Positions 25,835-34,248 of a stretch of DNA of 64,000 nucleotides are shown one piece after another. Location: positions 1-64,000 of the forward strand of contig NZ_JAEQNB010000009.1 in the NCBI RefSeq assembly GCF_016722965.1, given 5' to 3'. Every line of letters starts with the position of its first letter. The first letter of the stretch is position 1. This stretch comes from Tumebacillus amylolyticus (GTDB lineage Bacteria > Bacillota > Bacilli > Tumebacillales > Tumebacillaceae). Below the pieces are notes generated by a model. The model saw only the letters and a list, made by a program, of their open reading frames with translations, had not been told where the DNA came from and searched no databases. The translations under genes and the position numbers were made by a program.

Positions 25835-27496
25835 ATGAAAACCCGCACACAATGGGGCATTCGCATCCCGATGCGCGACGGCGTTGAGCTGTCCGCCGAT
25901 CTCTATCTGCCGGAAGCGGAGGGCTCGTACCCGACGATCATCTCCCGCACCCCGTATGGAAAAAATTCCGATGTCACCATCGCGAATTCCAAGTTCTACG
26001 CGTCCCACGGGTATTCTGTGTTGGTCGTCGATGTTCGCGGACGCGGGGATTCGGAAGGCAAGTTCATCCCGTACCGCAACGAGGGTCTCGACGGGTACGA
26101 TACGATCGAGTGGGCGGCGGCGCAGGCTTGGAGCGATGGCAATGTCGGCACGATGGGCGGTTCGTATCTCGGACGAATCCAGTGGTTGGCGGCGCTGCAG
26201 CAACCGCCGCATTTGAAAGCGATGATCTCCGCCGTCTGCCCGTCCGACCCGTTTGTCGAGTGGCCGACGGGGGTTCCGACACCGCACCATCTGTGCTGGT
26301 TGTTTTTGACGGCGGATCGTTCGATGCAGAACATGCATGCGCTTGATTGGCATTCGATTTACGATCATCTGCCGCTCGTGACGATGGACGAACTGACGGG
26401 GCGCGAGATGCCGTACTGGCGGGAAGAGTTTGAGCATGTGGGCTTGGATGCGTGGTGGAAGCAGATCGCGTACCAAGACAAGTTTGAACAGCTCGATCTG
26501 CCGGTCTTGCACATCTCCGGCTGGTACGACGACGAGCAAGTGGGCACACCGTTGAACTACATCGGGATGACGAGTCGGGCGAAGGGCGAAACGGCCCGTG
26601 CGAATCAGAAGATGATCATGGGGCCGTGGGATCACGGAATCAATCGTTCTTCGAAACTTGGCAGTGTGGAGTTCGGCCCGGATGCGGTGATTGATTTGCG
26701 GGCGAGGCAGGTCCGCTTTTTCGACCGCTGGTTGAAGGGCGAGGAGAACGGGTTGGATGCAGAGCCCAATGTGAGTTTGTTTGTCATGGGGGAAAACGCT
26801 TGGCGGGAAGAGAGCGAGTACCCGTTGGCACGGACGGAGTTTACGCGTTTTTATCTGCACAGCGGCGGGAGTGCGAATTCGAGGTTCGGCGACGGGGTGT
26901 TGCGTGCAGAGGAAGTGCCGGGGACGGCGGCGGGAGTGGCTGCGACCGACACGTATGAGTACGACCCGAGCCGACCGTTCCCGTTTTTGACAGACGGGAC
27001 GTCTTCGCAGATCGGCGGGCCGGATGACTATGCGGCGCTGGAACAGCGGGCGGATGTGTTGGTGTACAGCACGGATGTGTTGGAGACGGACACGGAAGTC
27101 ACAGGGCCGATTCGCATGGAGTTGTTTGCGGCGTCGAGTGCGGTGGACACGGACTTCATGGTGAAATTGCTGGACGTGCATCCAAATGGATTTGTGCAGA
27201 GGCTGACGGACGGTATGGTGCGGGCACGTTTTCGCAACGGGATGGAGCGTGAGGAATTGATTGAGCCGGGCAAGGTGTATGGCTACGAGATCGACTGCTG
27301 GCACATGTCCCACGTCTTCCAAGCAGGCCATCGAATTCGGATCGAAGTCGCGTCGAGTGCCTTCCCGAAGTACGACCGCAATCTCAACACCGGCGCCCCG
27401 CTGGGCCAAACCACCGAGATGGTCGTCGCGAAGCAGACGGTGTACCATGATGAGCAGTACCCCTCGGCGATTGTGTTGCCGATTATTCCGAGATAG
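25835..27496 (+). CDS. CocE/NonD family hydrolase
   Basis: A 553-residue alpha/beta hydrolase of the X-Pro dipeptidyl-peptidase/cocaine esterase family. The nucleophile elbow is GGSYLG (Ser110), preceded by VVDVRGRGDSEG. SGWYDDEQ holds the likely catalytic Asp and WDHGINR the His. A jelly-roll C-terminal domain spans about 340-553. It cleaves esters or amides; the natural substrate is unknown. The ATG at 25835 follows AAGGGGG; the start MKTRTQWGIRIPMRDGVELS is the usual family beginning. No signal peptide. Likely co-transcribed with the GH18 gene. Confidence 0.9.
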   Translation: MKTRTQWGIRIPMRDGVELSADLYLPEAEGSYPTIISRTPYGKNSDVTIANSKFYASHGYSVLVVDVRGRGDSEGKFIPYRNEGLDGYDTIEWAAAQAWSDGNVGTMGGSYLGRIQWLAALQQPPHLKAMISAVCPSDPFVEWPTGVPTPHHLCWLFLTADRSMQNMHALDWHSIYDHLPLVTMDELTGREMPYWREEFEHVGLDAWWKQIAYQDKFEQLDLPVLHISGWYDDEQVGTPLNYIGMTSRAKGETARANQKMIMGPWDHGINRSSKLGSVEFGPDAVIDLRARQVRFFDRWLKGEENGLDAEPNVSLFVMGENAWREESEYPLARTEFTRFYLHSGGSANSRFGDGVLRAEEVPGTAAGVAATDTYEYDPSRPFPFLTDGTSSQIGGPDDYAALEQRADVLVYSTDVLETDTEVTGPIRMELFAASSAVDTDFMVKLLDVHPNGFVQRLTDGMVRARFRNGMEREELIEPGKVYGYEIDCWHMSHVFQAGHRIRIEVASSAFPKYDRNLNTGAPLGQTTEMVVAKQTVYHDEQYPSAIVLPIIPR

Positions 27497-27507
27497 ATTG
27501 AAAAAAA

Positions 27508-27545
27508 GACAGGCCTCGCACTCACTCGCGAGCCTGTCTTTTTTA
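27508..27545. terminator. bidirectional terminator
   Basis: Stem AGACAGGCCTCGC / CGCGAGCCTGTCT with one bulge, T run on the plus side and A7 before it. It can serve the CocE gene and the convergent hypothetical gene. Confidence 0.85.
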
Positions 27546-27551
27546 TTCCCT

Positions 27552-27875
27552 TCACTCCACCTCATACCCGAGCGTTTCCAAAACTTGCTTGCATGCCTTA
27601 TGCGCGAAGAAATAGAGGGTCTTCGAGACGATGCCTACTACTTTGTATTCCGAGCCGTTGCTGTCGAGCATCATCCAATCGGTGATGGACTTTGAGAGGG
27701 GAGAATAATGACAAAGGATGCTATAGTCCAAATCGTTGCTGGTTAACAATCGGCCGTGAACCGAGATGCCATCGAGATCGAAGGAAACCTGCTCCAACCG
27801 GAACCGATGGTCAATTTGGTTAATGGGCAGGATCTTTGCCTCCACTTTGTCGATAATATCGCGAAGGGTCGCCAT
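27552..27875 (-). CDS. hypothetical protein, 107 residues
   Basis: A small soluble protein starting MATLRDIIDKVEAKILPI with mixed alpha/beta character and no motif I recognise. The ribosome site (GAGGCGAG) is modest. It stands alone between a convergent terminator and a 159-base gap before the pyruvate oxidase gene. Codon use resembles that of genuine genes around it, so I judge it real. Confidence 0.6.
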   Translation of the reverse strand: MATLRDIIDKVEAKILPINQIDHRFRLEQVSFDLDGISVHGRLLTSNDLDYSILCHYSPLSKSITDWMMLDSNGSEYKVVGIVSKTLYFFAHKACKQVLETLGYEVE

Positions 27876-28034
27876 CCGTCTCGCCTCTTTCGTTAATCAA
27901 TTAATGATAAAACTAACACTTATAGAGTGACATTATTGTACCAGAAATAGTAGTTTTCAGCATAGTATGTAAGACCTATCTCAAGGTCATCCTAACCATG
28001 ACTTTTTACCGAGAAGGAGAGGATTTCACTACAT

Positions 28035-29693
28035 ATGACGACCACCCAAAACCAAACCACAACTCCAACTTCCACCCTCACGGTCGCACATACCATCGTT
28101 CAACAACTCCATGCCTGGGGCGTGGAACGCATCTACGGAGTCGCAGGCGATACTTTCCTCGATTTCCTCGACGCTCTCGACGGCTCCCCGATCCAATTCG
28201 TCGCCGTCAAACACGAATCCACCGCCGCCTTCATGGCCTCTGCAGAAGCCAAACTCACCGGCAAGCTCGGCGTCTGCCTCGCGACCTCCGGTCCGGGGAT
28301 GGCGAATTTGATGAACGGCCTCGGCGACGCGTTCCAAGACAAAGTTCCCGTGCTCGCCATCACCGGCCAAGTGCCGACGAAGTCCATCGGCACCGACGCC
28401 AAGCAATACCTCGACCAACAAGTTTTCATCGAACCGCTCGCCACGTACTCCGCACTGCTCGCTTCGCCTGAAGCAACGGTCGAAGTCTTCGCCAAAGCCA
28501 TCCACACCGCACTTGAAATGAGGGCCGTCACGCACGTCTCCGTGCCGAAGGACCTTTTTGCCAAAACGCAAACCACTCCGATCCGCCGACAGCCTCAACT
28601 CGTTCGCGGCGCCGTGCAATTCAACCCGTCAGATGTGTCGCAGGCAGCGCAGATTTTGAAATCTGCCAAACAACCGATCGTCGTCGCAGGTCTGGGGGCA
28701 CGAGAGGCGGCGCGAGATGTTTTGCAAATCTGTGAAGCATGGGGAGCCGGCCTGATTCTCTCGCTCGGAGCGAAGGGCATGATCGACGAAAACGACCCGC
28801 ACCTGCTCGGCGGCATCGGAAAAGCAGGCAGCCCCTACGCCGCCGAAATCCTAAAACGCGCAGACGTCGTCCTCCTCGCAGGAGATACGTGGTGGCCGCA
28901 AGAGTACGTTCCGAAAAACGTCCGCATCGTCCAAGTGGACGTTGCAGCCGGTTCCATCGGAACCAAATTCGACGTTGAACTCGGTCTCGTCGGGGACACG
29001 AACGTCATCCTCCCCGCCCTCGCCGAACTCCTCCAAGGCCACCCAAAAAACCAAAGCTGGCTCTCCCAAGTTCAACAAGCCCGTCAGCAATGGTTCACCG
29101 AAACCGAACAGGAAGCCTCCACCGAAGGCACTCCCGTGCATCCGGCCCGCCTGATTCGCGCACTTGAGAACACGGTTCGCCAAGATGCCGTTCTCTGCGT
29201 AGACACAGGCGACCACACGGTTTGGTTCAACCGCATCTTCCGAGGTCGGGGTTCCAAGCAAGACGTGCTGTTCTCCGGCACATGGCGAAGCATGGGCTTC
29301 GGTCTCCCGGCCGCGATGGCGGCGCAATTGACGCAACCCGACAGACAAGTGGTGGCGCTCGTCGGGGACGGTTGCCTCGGCATGAACCTCGCTGACCTCT
29401 CCACCGCCGCCCGCTACAACCTCGCGCTCACCATCGTCGTCGTCTCCAACGGCAACTTGCAGATGGAAACAGACCGCCAGCGCGTGGGCAATCACAGCGA
29501 GTACGGGTCCGACCTGACCAACCCCGATTTTGTAAAAGTGGCCGAGGCATGCGGACTCGCCGGATTCCGCGTCACCGACAGTCACGAATTGGAGGGCGTG
29601 CTCTCCCAAGCCCTGTCTCTCCCCGGCCCTTCTCTTGTGGAAGTGAACACCTCAGACATCACGTTCCCCAACACGACCAAGAGCGAAGGATGA
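28035..29693 (+). CDS. thiamine diphosphate-dependent enzyme, pyruvate oxidase type
   Basis: A 552-residue three-domain TPP enzyme. The catalytic glutamate is in VKHES (Glu61). The N-terminal pyrimidine domain (about 15-180), a central domain (about 200-330), and the C-terminal TPP domain with GDGCLGMNLADLSTAARYN and VSNG (GDG...N motif) are all seen. It resembles YdaP/PoxB pyruvate oxidases rather than acetolactate synthase; these convert pyruvate to acetate or acetyl-phosphate. FAD use cannot be proved here. AAGGAGAGG precedes the ATG by about 13 bases. Single-gene unit with its own terminator. Confidence 0.87.
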   Translation: MTTTQNQTTTPTSTLTVAHTIVQQLHAWGVERIYGVAGDTFLDFLDALDGSPIQFVAVKHESTAAFMASAEAKLTGKLGVCLATSGPGMANLMNGLGDAFQDKVPVLAITGQVPTKSIGTDAKQYLDQQVFIEPLATYSALLASPEATVEVFAKAIHTALEMRAVTHVSVPKDLFAKTQTTPIRRQPQLVRGAVQFNPSDVSQAAQILKSAKQPIVVAGLGAREAARDVLQICEAWGAGLILSLGAKGMIDENDPHLLGGIGKAGSPYAAEILKRADVVLLAGDTWWPQEYVPKNVRIVQVDVAAGSIGTKFDVELGLVGDTNVILPALAELLQGHPKNQSWLSQVQQARQQWFTETEQEASTEGTPVHPARLIRALENTVRQDAVLCVDTGDHTVWFNRIFRGRGSKQDVLFSGTWRSMGFGLPAAMAAQLTQPDRQVVALVGDGCLGMNLADLSTAARYNLALTIVVVSNGNLQMETDRQRVGNHSEYGSDLTNPDFVKVAEACGLAGFRVTDSHELEGVLSQALSLPGPSLVEVNTSDITFPNTTKSEG

Positions 29694-29714
29694 AACCCTT
29701 TTCATTAAATAGGA

Positions 29715-29745
29715 AGACTCGCCCGCGAGGTGCGGGTCTTTTTTT
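29715..29745 (+). terminator. terminator after the pyruvate oxidase gene
   Basis: Stem AGACTCGC / GCGGGTCT with a GT wobble and seven T residues. Confidence 0.8.
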
Positions 29746-29805
29746 ACACGAATGGCACTGTTTCCTAAAGGGGAAGGTAAAATAGGCGAAAGTGTCTTTT
29801 CAGGG

Positions 29806-29833
29806 TTGACAGATCGAAAAAGGAGCCTATAAT
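29806..29833 (+). promoter_or_regulatory. sigma-A promoter of the marR-emrAB operon
   Basis: Perfect TTGACA (29806-29811), 16-bp spacer, perfect TATAAT (29828-29833), about 90 bases before marR. Confidence 0.85.
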
Positions 29834-29849
29834 TTTCTGTATCGAATCT

Positions 29850-29861
29850 TTCGTATGCGAA
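29850..29861. promoter_or_regulatory. candidate MarR operator
   Basis: TTCG-TATG-CGAA is an inverted repeat downstream of the -10 box; CGAAT also occurs as a direct repeat just before it. The position suits autorepression by the adjacent MarR protein. Confidence 0.4.
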
Positions 29862-29925
29862 TTATTTGGGTATGCAAAGATTGTCGAAGCGAAAGTTTCT
29901 TTACCGGAAGGAAGGGGGCGGCTCT

Positions 29926-30378
29926 ATGGATGATATGACGGAGATCATAGCCTCTTTTCGCGAACTGAAACGCGTGTTCTTCCGCCTCGTTCACCAAGAT
30001 GCCGAGGCGGTTGGCATAACGCCGGTCCAGTTGATGGTGATCCGCAATCTCGCGCAGCACCAGGACATCACTCTCAACGAGTTGGCGGAGAAAACGCAAT
30101 TGACAGCTTCCACGATGAGTGGGGTTGTCGAACGCTTGGTCAAGGCCGGGTTGGTCGAACGGGAACGTTCGGAACAGGATCGGCGGGCGCTGGTCTTGCA
30201 TGTGACCGATGCGGGGAGAGAGAAACTAAGCGTTGCTTTCGGGCCGCAATCGACGTTTCAACGGCGGTTGGCGGCGGGAAGACATCGTCTGTCGGAGGAA
30301 GAGATCAGAGAACTGCTCCGACTGCACCACGAACTTATCACCATACTCACTACGGAGGAAGGGGAACCACAGAAATGA
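29926..30378 (+). CDS. MarR family transcriptional regulator
   Basis: A 150-residue winged-helix regulator. The DNA-binding region (about 45-105) includes LNELAEKTQLTASTMSGVVE followed by the wing ERERSEQDRRALVLHVTDAG. It heads an efflux operon and probably represses it until a drug or phenolic ligand binds. The ATG at 29926 is chosen for the purine-rich site GGAAGGGGGC; a second ATG three codons on is possible. The stop overlaps the next ATG. Confidence 0.9.
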   Translation: MDDMTEIIASFRELKRVFFRLVHQDAEAVGITPVQLMVIRNLAQHQDITLNELAEKTQLTASTMSGVVERLVKAGLVERERSEQDRRALVLHVTDAGREKLSVAFGPQSTFQRRLAAGRHRLSEEEIRELLRLHHELITILTTEEGEPQK

Positions 30379-31034
30379 ACTCTATGCGTCGTTTGGTCAT
30401 CGTGAATGTTTTGTTGTTGGTAGTTCTCATCGGCGGCGGTTTTGCCGGGTATTACTTCTACAACCAGTCCGTGACCTACTTGAGCACCGACAATGCAAAA
30501 ATTGACGGTCAATCCGTCTCGATCGCACCGCCGACGGCGGGCAAGCTCGTCGATTGGAACGGGGAGGTCGGCAAAAGCTATGCAGCCGGCGACCGCGTGG
30601 GCGTCGTCGAAACGATGAACGCTGCCACCGGCAAGCCGATGGATGTTGATGTCGTCGCACCGCAAAACGTCACGATCGTCCAGCAAACCGCTGTGAAAAA
30701 CTCCTTCGTCGGCGCAGGTCTGCCGCTGGCGTATTCGTTCGACATGGACCACCTTTGGGTGACCGCGAACATCAAGGAAACCGACATCAACGATGTCAAA
30801 ACGGGCCAAGAAGTCGACATCGACGTCGACGCGTACCCGGGCACCACGCTCAAAGGGAAAGTTGAAAAAATCGGTCTCGCAACCGCGAACACCTTCTCGC
30901 TTCTGCCGAGCTCGAATACCACCGGCAACTACACCAAAGTGACCCAAGTTTTGCCGGTCACGGTTTCCTTGGACGGGTACAAAGGTCTTGATCTCGCACC
31001 GGGCATGAACGTGACAGTCCGCATCCACAAGTAG
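30375..31034 (+). CDS. short HlyD/EmrA-like membrane fusion protein
   Basis: A 219-residue protein with one N-terminal helix (VIVNVLLLVVLIGGGFAGYY) and a lipoyl/barrel-sandwich domain beginning VTYLSTDNAKIDGQSVSIAP, a typical EmrA start. The beta-barrel part has LWVTANIKETDINDVKTGQ. The long coiled-coil hairpin of Gram-negative EmrA is missing, as is normal for organisms without an outer membrane. It presumably works with the MFS pump encoded next. The start overlaps the marR stop as ATGA. Confidence 0.87.
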   Translation: MNSMRRLVIVNVLLLVVLIGGGFAGYYFYNQSVTYLSTDNAKIDGQSVSIAPPTAGKLVDWNGEVGKSYAAGDRVGVVETMNAATGKPMDVDVVAPQNVTIVQQTAVKNSFVGAGLPLAYSFDMDHLWVTANIKETDINDVKTGQEVDIDVDAYPGTTLKGKVEKIGLATANTFSLLPSSNTTGNYTKVTQVLPVTVSLDGYKGLDLAPGMNVTVRIHK

Positions 31035-31047
31035 AGGCGGTGATTCG

Positions 31048-33174
31048 ATGAACACCGGATACCTCATTGGGTACATCGTCCTGTGCCTCGTGATTTTCGG
31101 CGTGGCGAATGCGATGATGCGCTCCAAGAAAAAAACACCCGAAATTCAACCGATGCGGGTACCTGATCCTGAGCCTGTCGTCCAACAGGCGCAGACAGAC
31201 CCGAAACCGGAGTTGGATGACAGCTACGAACCGATTCCCGAGTTGACCGAGGAGTTCATGGAGGCCTTCGAAGAGTACGACCACCAGCACGACCATCTCG
31301 AACAAGGCACACTCCCGCCGCGCTCCGAACGTCACAAAACAGATGAACCCCCGCTCCAAACGCTAGACCTCCAGGAAAAAACGGCCCCGACCGTCCCGGT
31401 CGAACCCGTTGCTCCTGCAAACGTCGTAGGCGAAGCAACCGCCCAACCTACGGCTCCTGCAAATGTGGTGGGCGAAGCAACAACCCAACCTACGGCTCCT
31501 GCAAATGTGGTTGGCGAAGCAACCACTCAACCCACAGCTCCTGCAAACGTCGTGGCCGAGGCAACTCCGACCCCGACGGCTCCTGCTGAAACTGCGGCTC
31601 CGGCAGAGAAACCGGCCGCTGCTGCGGCCAGCGGCGGCGGGTCGGACATTCATGTGGGCCGCTTGCTTACCGTTTTGTTGCTGGGCGCGTTCGTCGCGAT
31701 CCTCAACCAGACGCTGATCAACGTCGCGCTGCCTCACATGATGAACGACCTCAACGTCTCGGCCAACGTCATTCAATGGCTCGTCACCGGCTACATGCTG
31801 GTCAACGGCGTGCTGATCCCGATCACCGCCTATCTCATCGAGCGCTACGGAGCACGAAAACTGTTCCTCGCCGCGATGATGCTGTTCACTCTCGGCGCCG
31901 TCATCTGTGCGATTTCGCCGAACTTCTCGATTATGCTGATCGGACGTTTGGTGCAAGCTTCCGGCGCAGGGATCATCATGCCGTTGATGATGACCGTCTT
32001 CCTCACCGTCTTCCCTCCGGAAAAACGCGGCAAAGCGATGGGCCTCATGGGGATCGCCATGATCTTCGCCCCGGCCATCGGCCCGACCCTTTCCGGCTGG
32101 ATCGTTCAGAACTACACCTGGCGCATCCTGTTCTACCTCGTCATCCCGATCGGCATCCTCGACCTCGTCTTGGCAGCCGCGTGGATGAAAAACATCACCA
32201 AAACCTCGCGCCCGAAATTCGATACCGCAGGTTTCGTCTTCTCCACACTCGGATTTGGCGGCGTGCTGTACGCGTTCTCGGAAGCGGGTTCCAAGGGCTG
32301 GACATCCGGAATCGTCCTGTCCACGATGGTCATCGGCATCATCTCGCTGATCCTGTTCGTCTGGCGCGAACTCACAGCCGAGCAACCGATGCTCAACTTG
32401 CGCGTCTTCAAATTTGACGTGTTCACGCTCACGACGATCATTTCGTCGCTGATCAACATGGCGATGTTCGCCGCGATGATTTTGCTGCCGATCTACCTGC
32501 AAAACATCCGCGGGTTCACCCCGCTTCAAGCCGGTCTGCTCATGCTCCCCGGCGCGATCCTCATGGGGATCATGATGCCGGTCTCCGGCGCGATCTTCGA
32601 CAAATTCGGAGCCCGCGCACTGGCGATCATCGGTTTGGTCATCACCGTCGTCACGACGTATGAATTCACCAAACTGACCTCCGACACCACGTACGGTCAC
32701 ATCTTGGCGCTGTACTGCTTCCGGATGTTCGGCATGTCGTTTATGATGATGCCGATTCAGACGGCCGGCATGAACCAGTTGCCGCGCACCCTGCACGCGC
32801 ACGGTACGGCGGTGGGGAACACCGCCCGCCAAGTGGCAGGTTCGCTTGGCACGGCGCTGTTGGTCACGATCATGACCAACCGTTCGACGTTCCACATGGC
32901 GAACTACGCCAACGAAGTCACCAACGCCAACCCGATCCTCTCGCAAAAAATGACGATGCTCGGCCAAGGCTTTGCCGCTTCCGCCGGGCTCCCGACCCAA
33001 GCGGGTCAGAGCGTCATGACGCAGATGATCTACGGGCTGGCGATGAAAGAGTCCACCATCAACGGCATCAACGATGCGTTCCTCTACGCCACGATCTTCG
33101 CCGTCATCGCCCTGGTGCTCGCGTTCTTCATCAAACGCGTGCAACCGACCGGGATGCCGCCGAAGAAAAAATAA
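31048..33174 (+). CDS. EmrB/QacA (DHA2) MFS transporter with N-terminal repeat extension
   Basis: A 708-residue protein. A 14-helix DHA2 transporter begins about residue 205 (LLTVLLLGAFVAILNQTLIN) and includes WLVTGYMLVNGVLIPITAYL and GRLVQASGAGIIMPLMMTVF. Ahead of it is an unusual extension: one predicted helix (residues 4-20), an acidic stretch (about 30-85) and four 14-residue tandem repeats (122-177, APANVVGEATTQPT type), then an Ala/Pro linker. The pump is about 200 residues longer than normal. AGGCGGTG precedes the ATG. It is the third gene of the marR operon and likely exports hydrophobic drugs by proton antiport. Confidence 0.9.
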   Translation: MNTGYLIGYIVLCLVIFGVANAMMRSKKKTPEIQPMRVPDPEPVVQQAQTDPKPELDDSYEPIPELTEEFMEAFEEYDHQHDHLEQGTLPPRSERHKTDEPPLQTLDLQEKTAPTVPVEPVAPANVVGEATAQPTAPANVVGEATTQPTAPANVVGEATTQPTAPANVVAEATPTPTAPAETAAPAEKPAAAAASGGGSDIHVGRLLTVLLLGAFVAILNQTLINVALPHMMNDLNVSANVIQWLVTGYMLVNGVLIPITAYLIERYGARKLFLAAMMLFTLGAVICAISPNFSIMLIGRLVQASGAGIIMPLMMTVFLTVFPPEKRGKAMGLMGIAMIFAPAIGPTLSGWIVQNYTWRILFYLVIPIGILDLVLAAAWMKNITKTSRPKFDTAGFVFSTLGFGGVLYAFSEAGSKGWTSGIVLSTMVIGIISLILFVWRELTAEQPMLNLRVFKFDVFTLTTIISSLINMAMFAAMILLPIYLQNIRGFTPLQAGLLMLPGAILMGIMMPVSGAIFDKFGARALAIIGLVITVVTTYEFTKLTSDTTYGHILALYCFRMFGMSFMMMPIQTAGMNQLPRTLHAHGTAVGNTARQVAGSLGTALLVTIMTNRSTFHMANYANEVTNANPILSQKMTMLGQGFAASAGLPTQAGQSVMTQMIYGLAMKESTINGINDAFLYATIFAVIALVLAFFIKRVQPTGMPPKKK
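31411..31578 (+). repeat. four 42-bp tandem repeats inside the EmrB gene
   Basis: Four in-frame 42-bp units encode APANVVGEATAQPT, APANVVGEATTQPT twice, and APANVVAEATPTPT. The unit length keeps the frame, so copy number could vary between strains without breaking the gene. Confidence 0.9.
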
Positions 33175-33186
33175 GTTTTTACGACG

Positions 33187-33228
33187 AAAAAACCTCTGCC
33201 CCACGTCCGGGTGCAGAGGTTTTTTTTC
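33187..33228. terminator. bidirectional terminator
   Basis: Stem AACCTCTGC / GCAGAGGTT with A run before and eight T residues after, between convergent genes. Confidence 0.85.
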
Positions 33229-33231
33229 GGC

Positions 33232-34161
33232 TTAGCGCGACAGATTGACGATGAGATTCCCAAAGTCGCGGATGTCGCGCAAGTAGTGATAGCCCGGCGG
33301 GTTGCCGATTTTGTTGTACATGCGGACGGCGACGACGTCGAGTTCGGGGATGACGAGCACGACCGCGCCGTTGAGTCCGAGGATTTGAAACGAGCCGCGC
33401 GGGACGAACTCGCCGATTTCCGAGCGTGCGCAGGGATCGTCCTGCACGTACCAGCAGTAGCCGTGGCGCGGGAAGTCCTCGTCGAGCAGAGGCGGTGTCT
33501 GCACGGTCGTTGTGACGCTGAAGACGCCCTCTTGGGATTTGTGAAGCAATCCCCATTTCGCAAGCTCACGGGCGCTGACGTACAGGTTGCGATCCGGTGT
33601 GAGTTGCAAACGAGACGTCCCTTCATTCGTAACGTCCGGCACCAAATCGGGAGAGGCTTCCGTCTCCCAACCCGTCTCGCAAAAACCGTGCGGCTTCAAG
33701 ATGCGCTCTTGAATCAGCTCGGAGACGGTCTGTCCCGTCTGTTGCTTGACGAGTTGAAGCAGGAGATCAATTCCCGTGTTCACATAGAGCCAGCCCTTGC
33801 CCGGCGGATGATCGCGGTGGATCTGACCGTGGTTGTCCGTACGGAGACCGTGCGTATTCGTGACGAGATGACGCAGGGTGGTGCTGTCGAGGATGTCATC
33901 GCTCAGGTAGTCGCTCACTCGGGTGTCGAGAGGGCCGATCTTGCCGTCGAGTTGCGCGAGGGCGAGTGCCAACCCGATGTACGACTTGCGGACGGAGTGA
34001 ACGTGAAAACGCGAAGCAGGGCCAATCCCTGCACCGTTGTACCATTCCGTAACTTCGCCTTGCCGCCAAACATAAAGTGCCGACGCTGTCGCTCCAAGTT
34101 GGCGTTGCACGCGCTCGACATAGGTGACGAGCGGAGTATACCGTTCGGTTTGTAGTTTCAT
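33232..34161 (-). CDS. serine hydrolase, beta-lactamase/class C family
   Basis: A 309-residue protein of the PBP4*/class C beta-lactamase fold. The S-x-x-K motif is SVRK in HVHSVRKSYIG, and the Y-x-N motif is YVN in WLYVNTGIDLLL. A third-motif equivalent is not certain. There is no signal peptide, so it is probably a cytoplasmic esterase or peptidase rather than a resistance enzyme. The ATG at 34161 is preferred over 34191 because GAGGTGAT lies directly before it. Confidence 0.85.
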   Translation of the reverse strand: MKLQTERYTPLVTYVERVQRQLGATASALYVWRQGEVTEWYNGAGIGPASRFHVHSVRKSYIGLALALAQLDGKIGPLDTRVSDYLSDDILDSTTLRHLVTNTHGLRTDNHGQIHRDHPPGKGWLYVNTGIDLLLQLVKQQTGQTVSELIQERILKPHGFCETGWETEASPDLVPDVTNEGTSRLQLTPDRNLYVSARELAKWGLLHKSQEGVFSVTTTVQTPPLLDEDFPRHGYCWYVQDDPCARSEIGEFVPRGSFQILGLNGAVVLVIPELDVVAVRMYNKIGNPPGYHYLRDIRDFGNLIVNLSR

Positions 34162-34190
34162 CCAGATCACCTCGGTACCTACATTCGGCA

Positions 34191-34231
34191 AAAAAAGGTT
34201 CCCACCTCCCGGAGGTTGGAACCTTTTTTTC
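34191..34231 (-). terminator. terminator after the ABC-F gene
   Basis: A long stem AAGGTTCC-ACCTCC / GGAGGT-GGAACCTT flanked by A and T runs; on the minus strand it ends the ABC-F transcript. Confidence 0.85.
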
Positions 34232-34248
34232 TTAAAAATGATTCTCTG

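Noticed and set aside
31363-33204. Antisense frame of 613 codons under the EmrB gene
   Set aside because: Low-complexity His/Arg/Asp-rich product produced by the reverse of membrane-helix codons. The same applies to the antisense frames under the MFS genes at 42034 and 56218.
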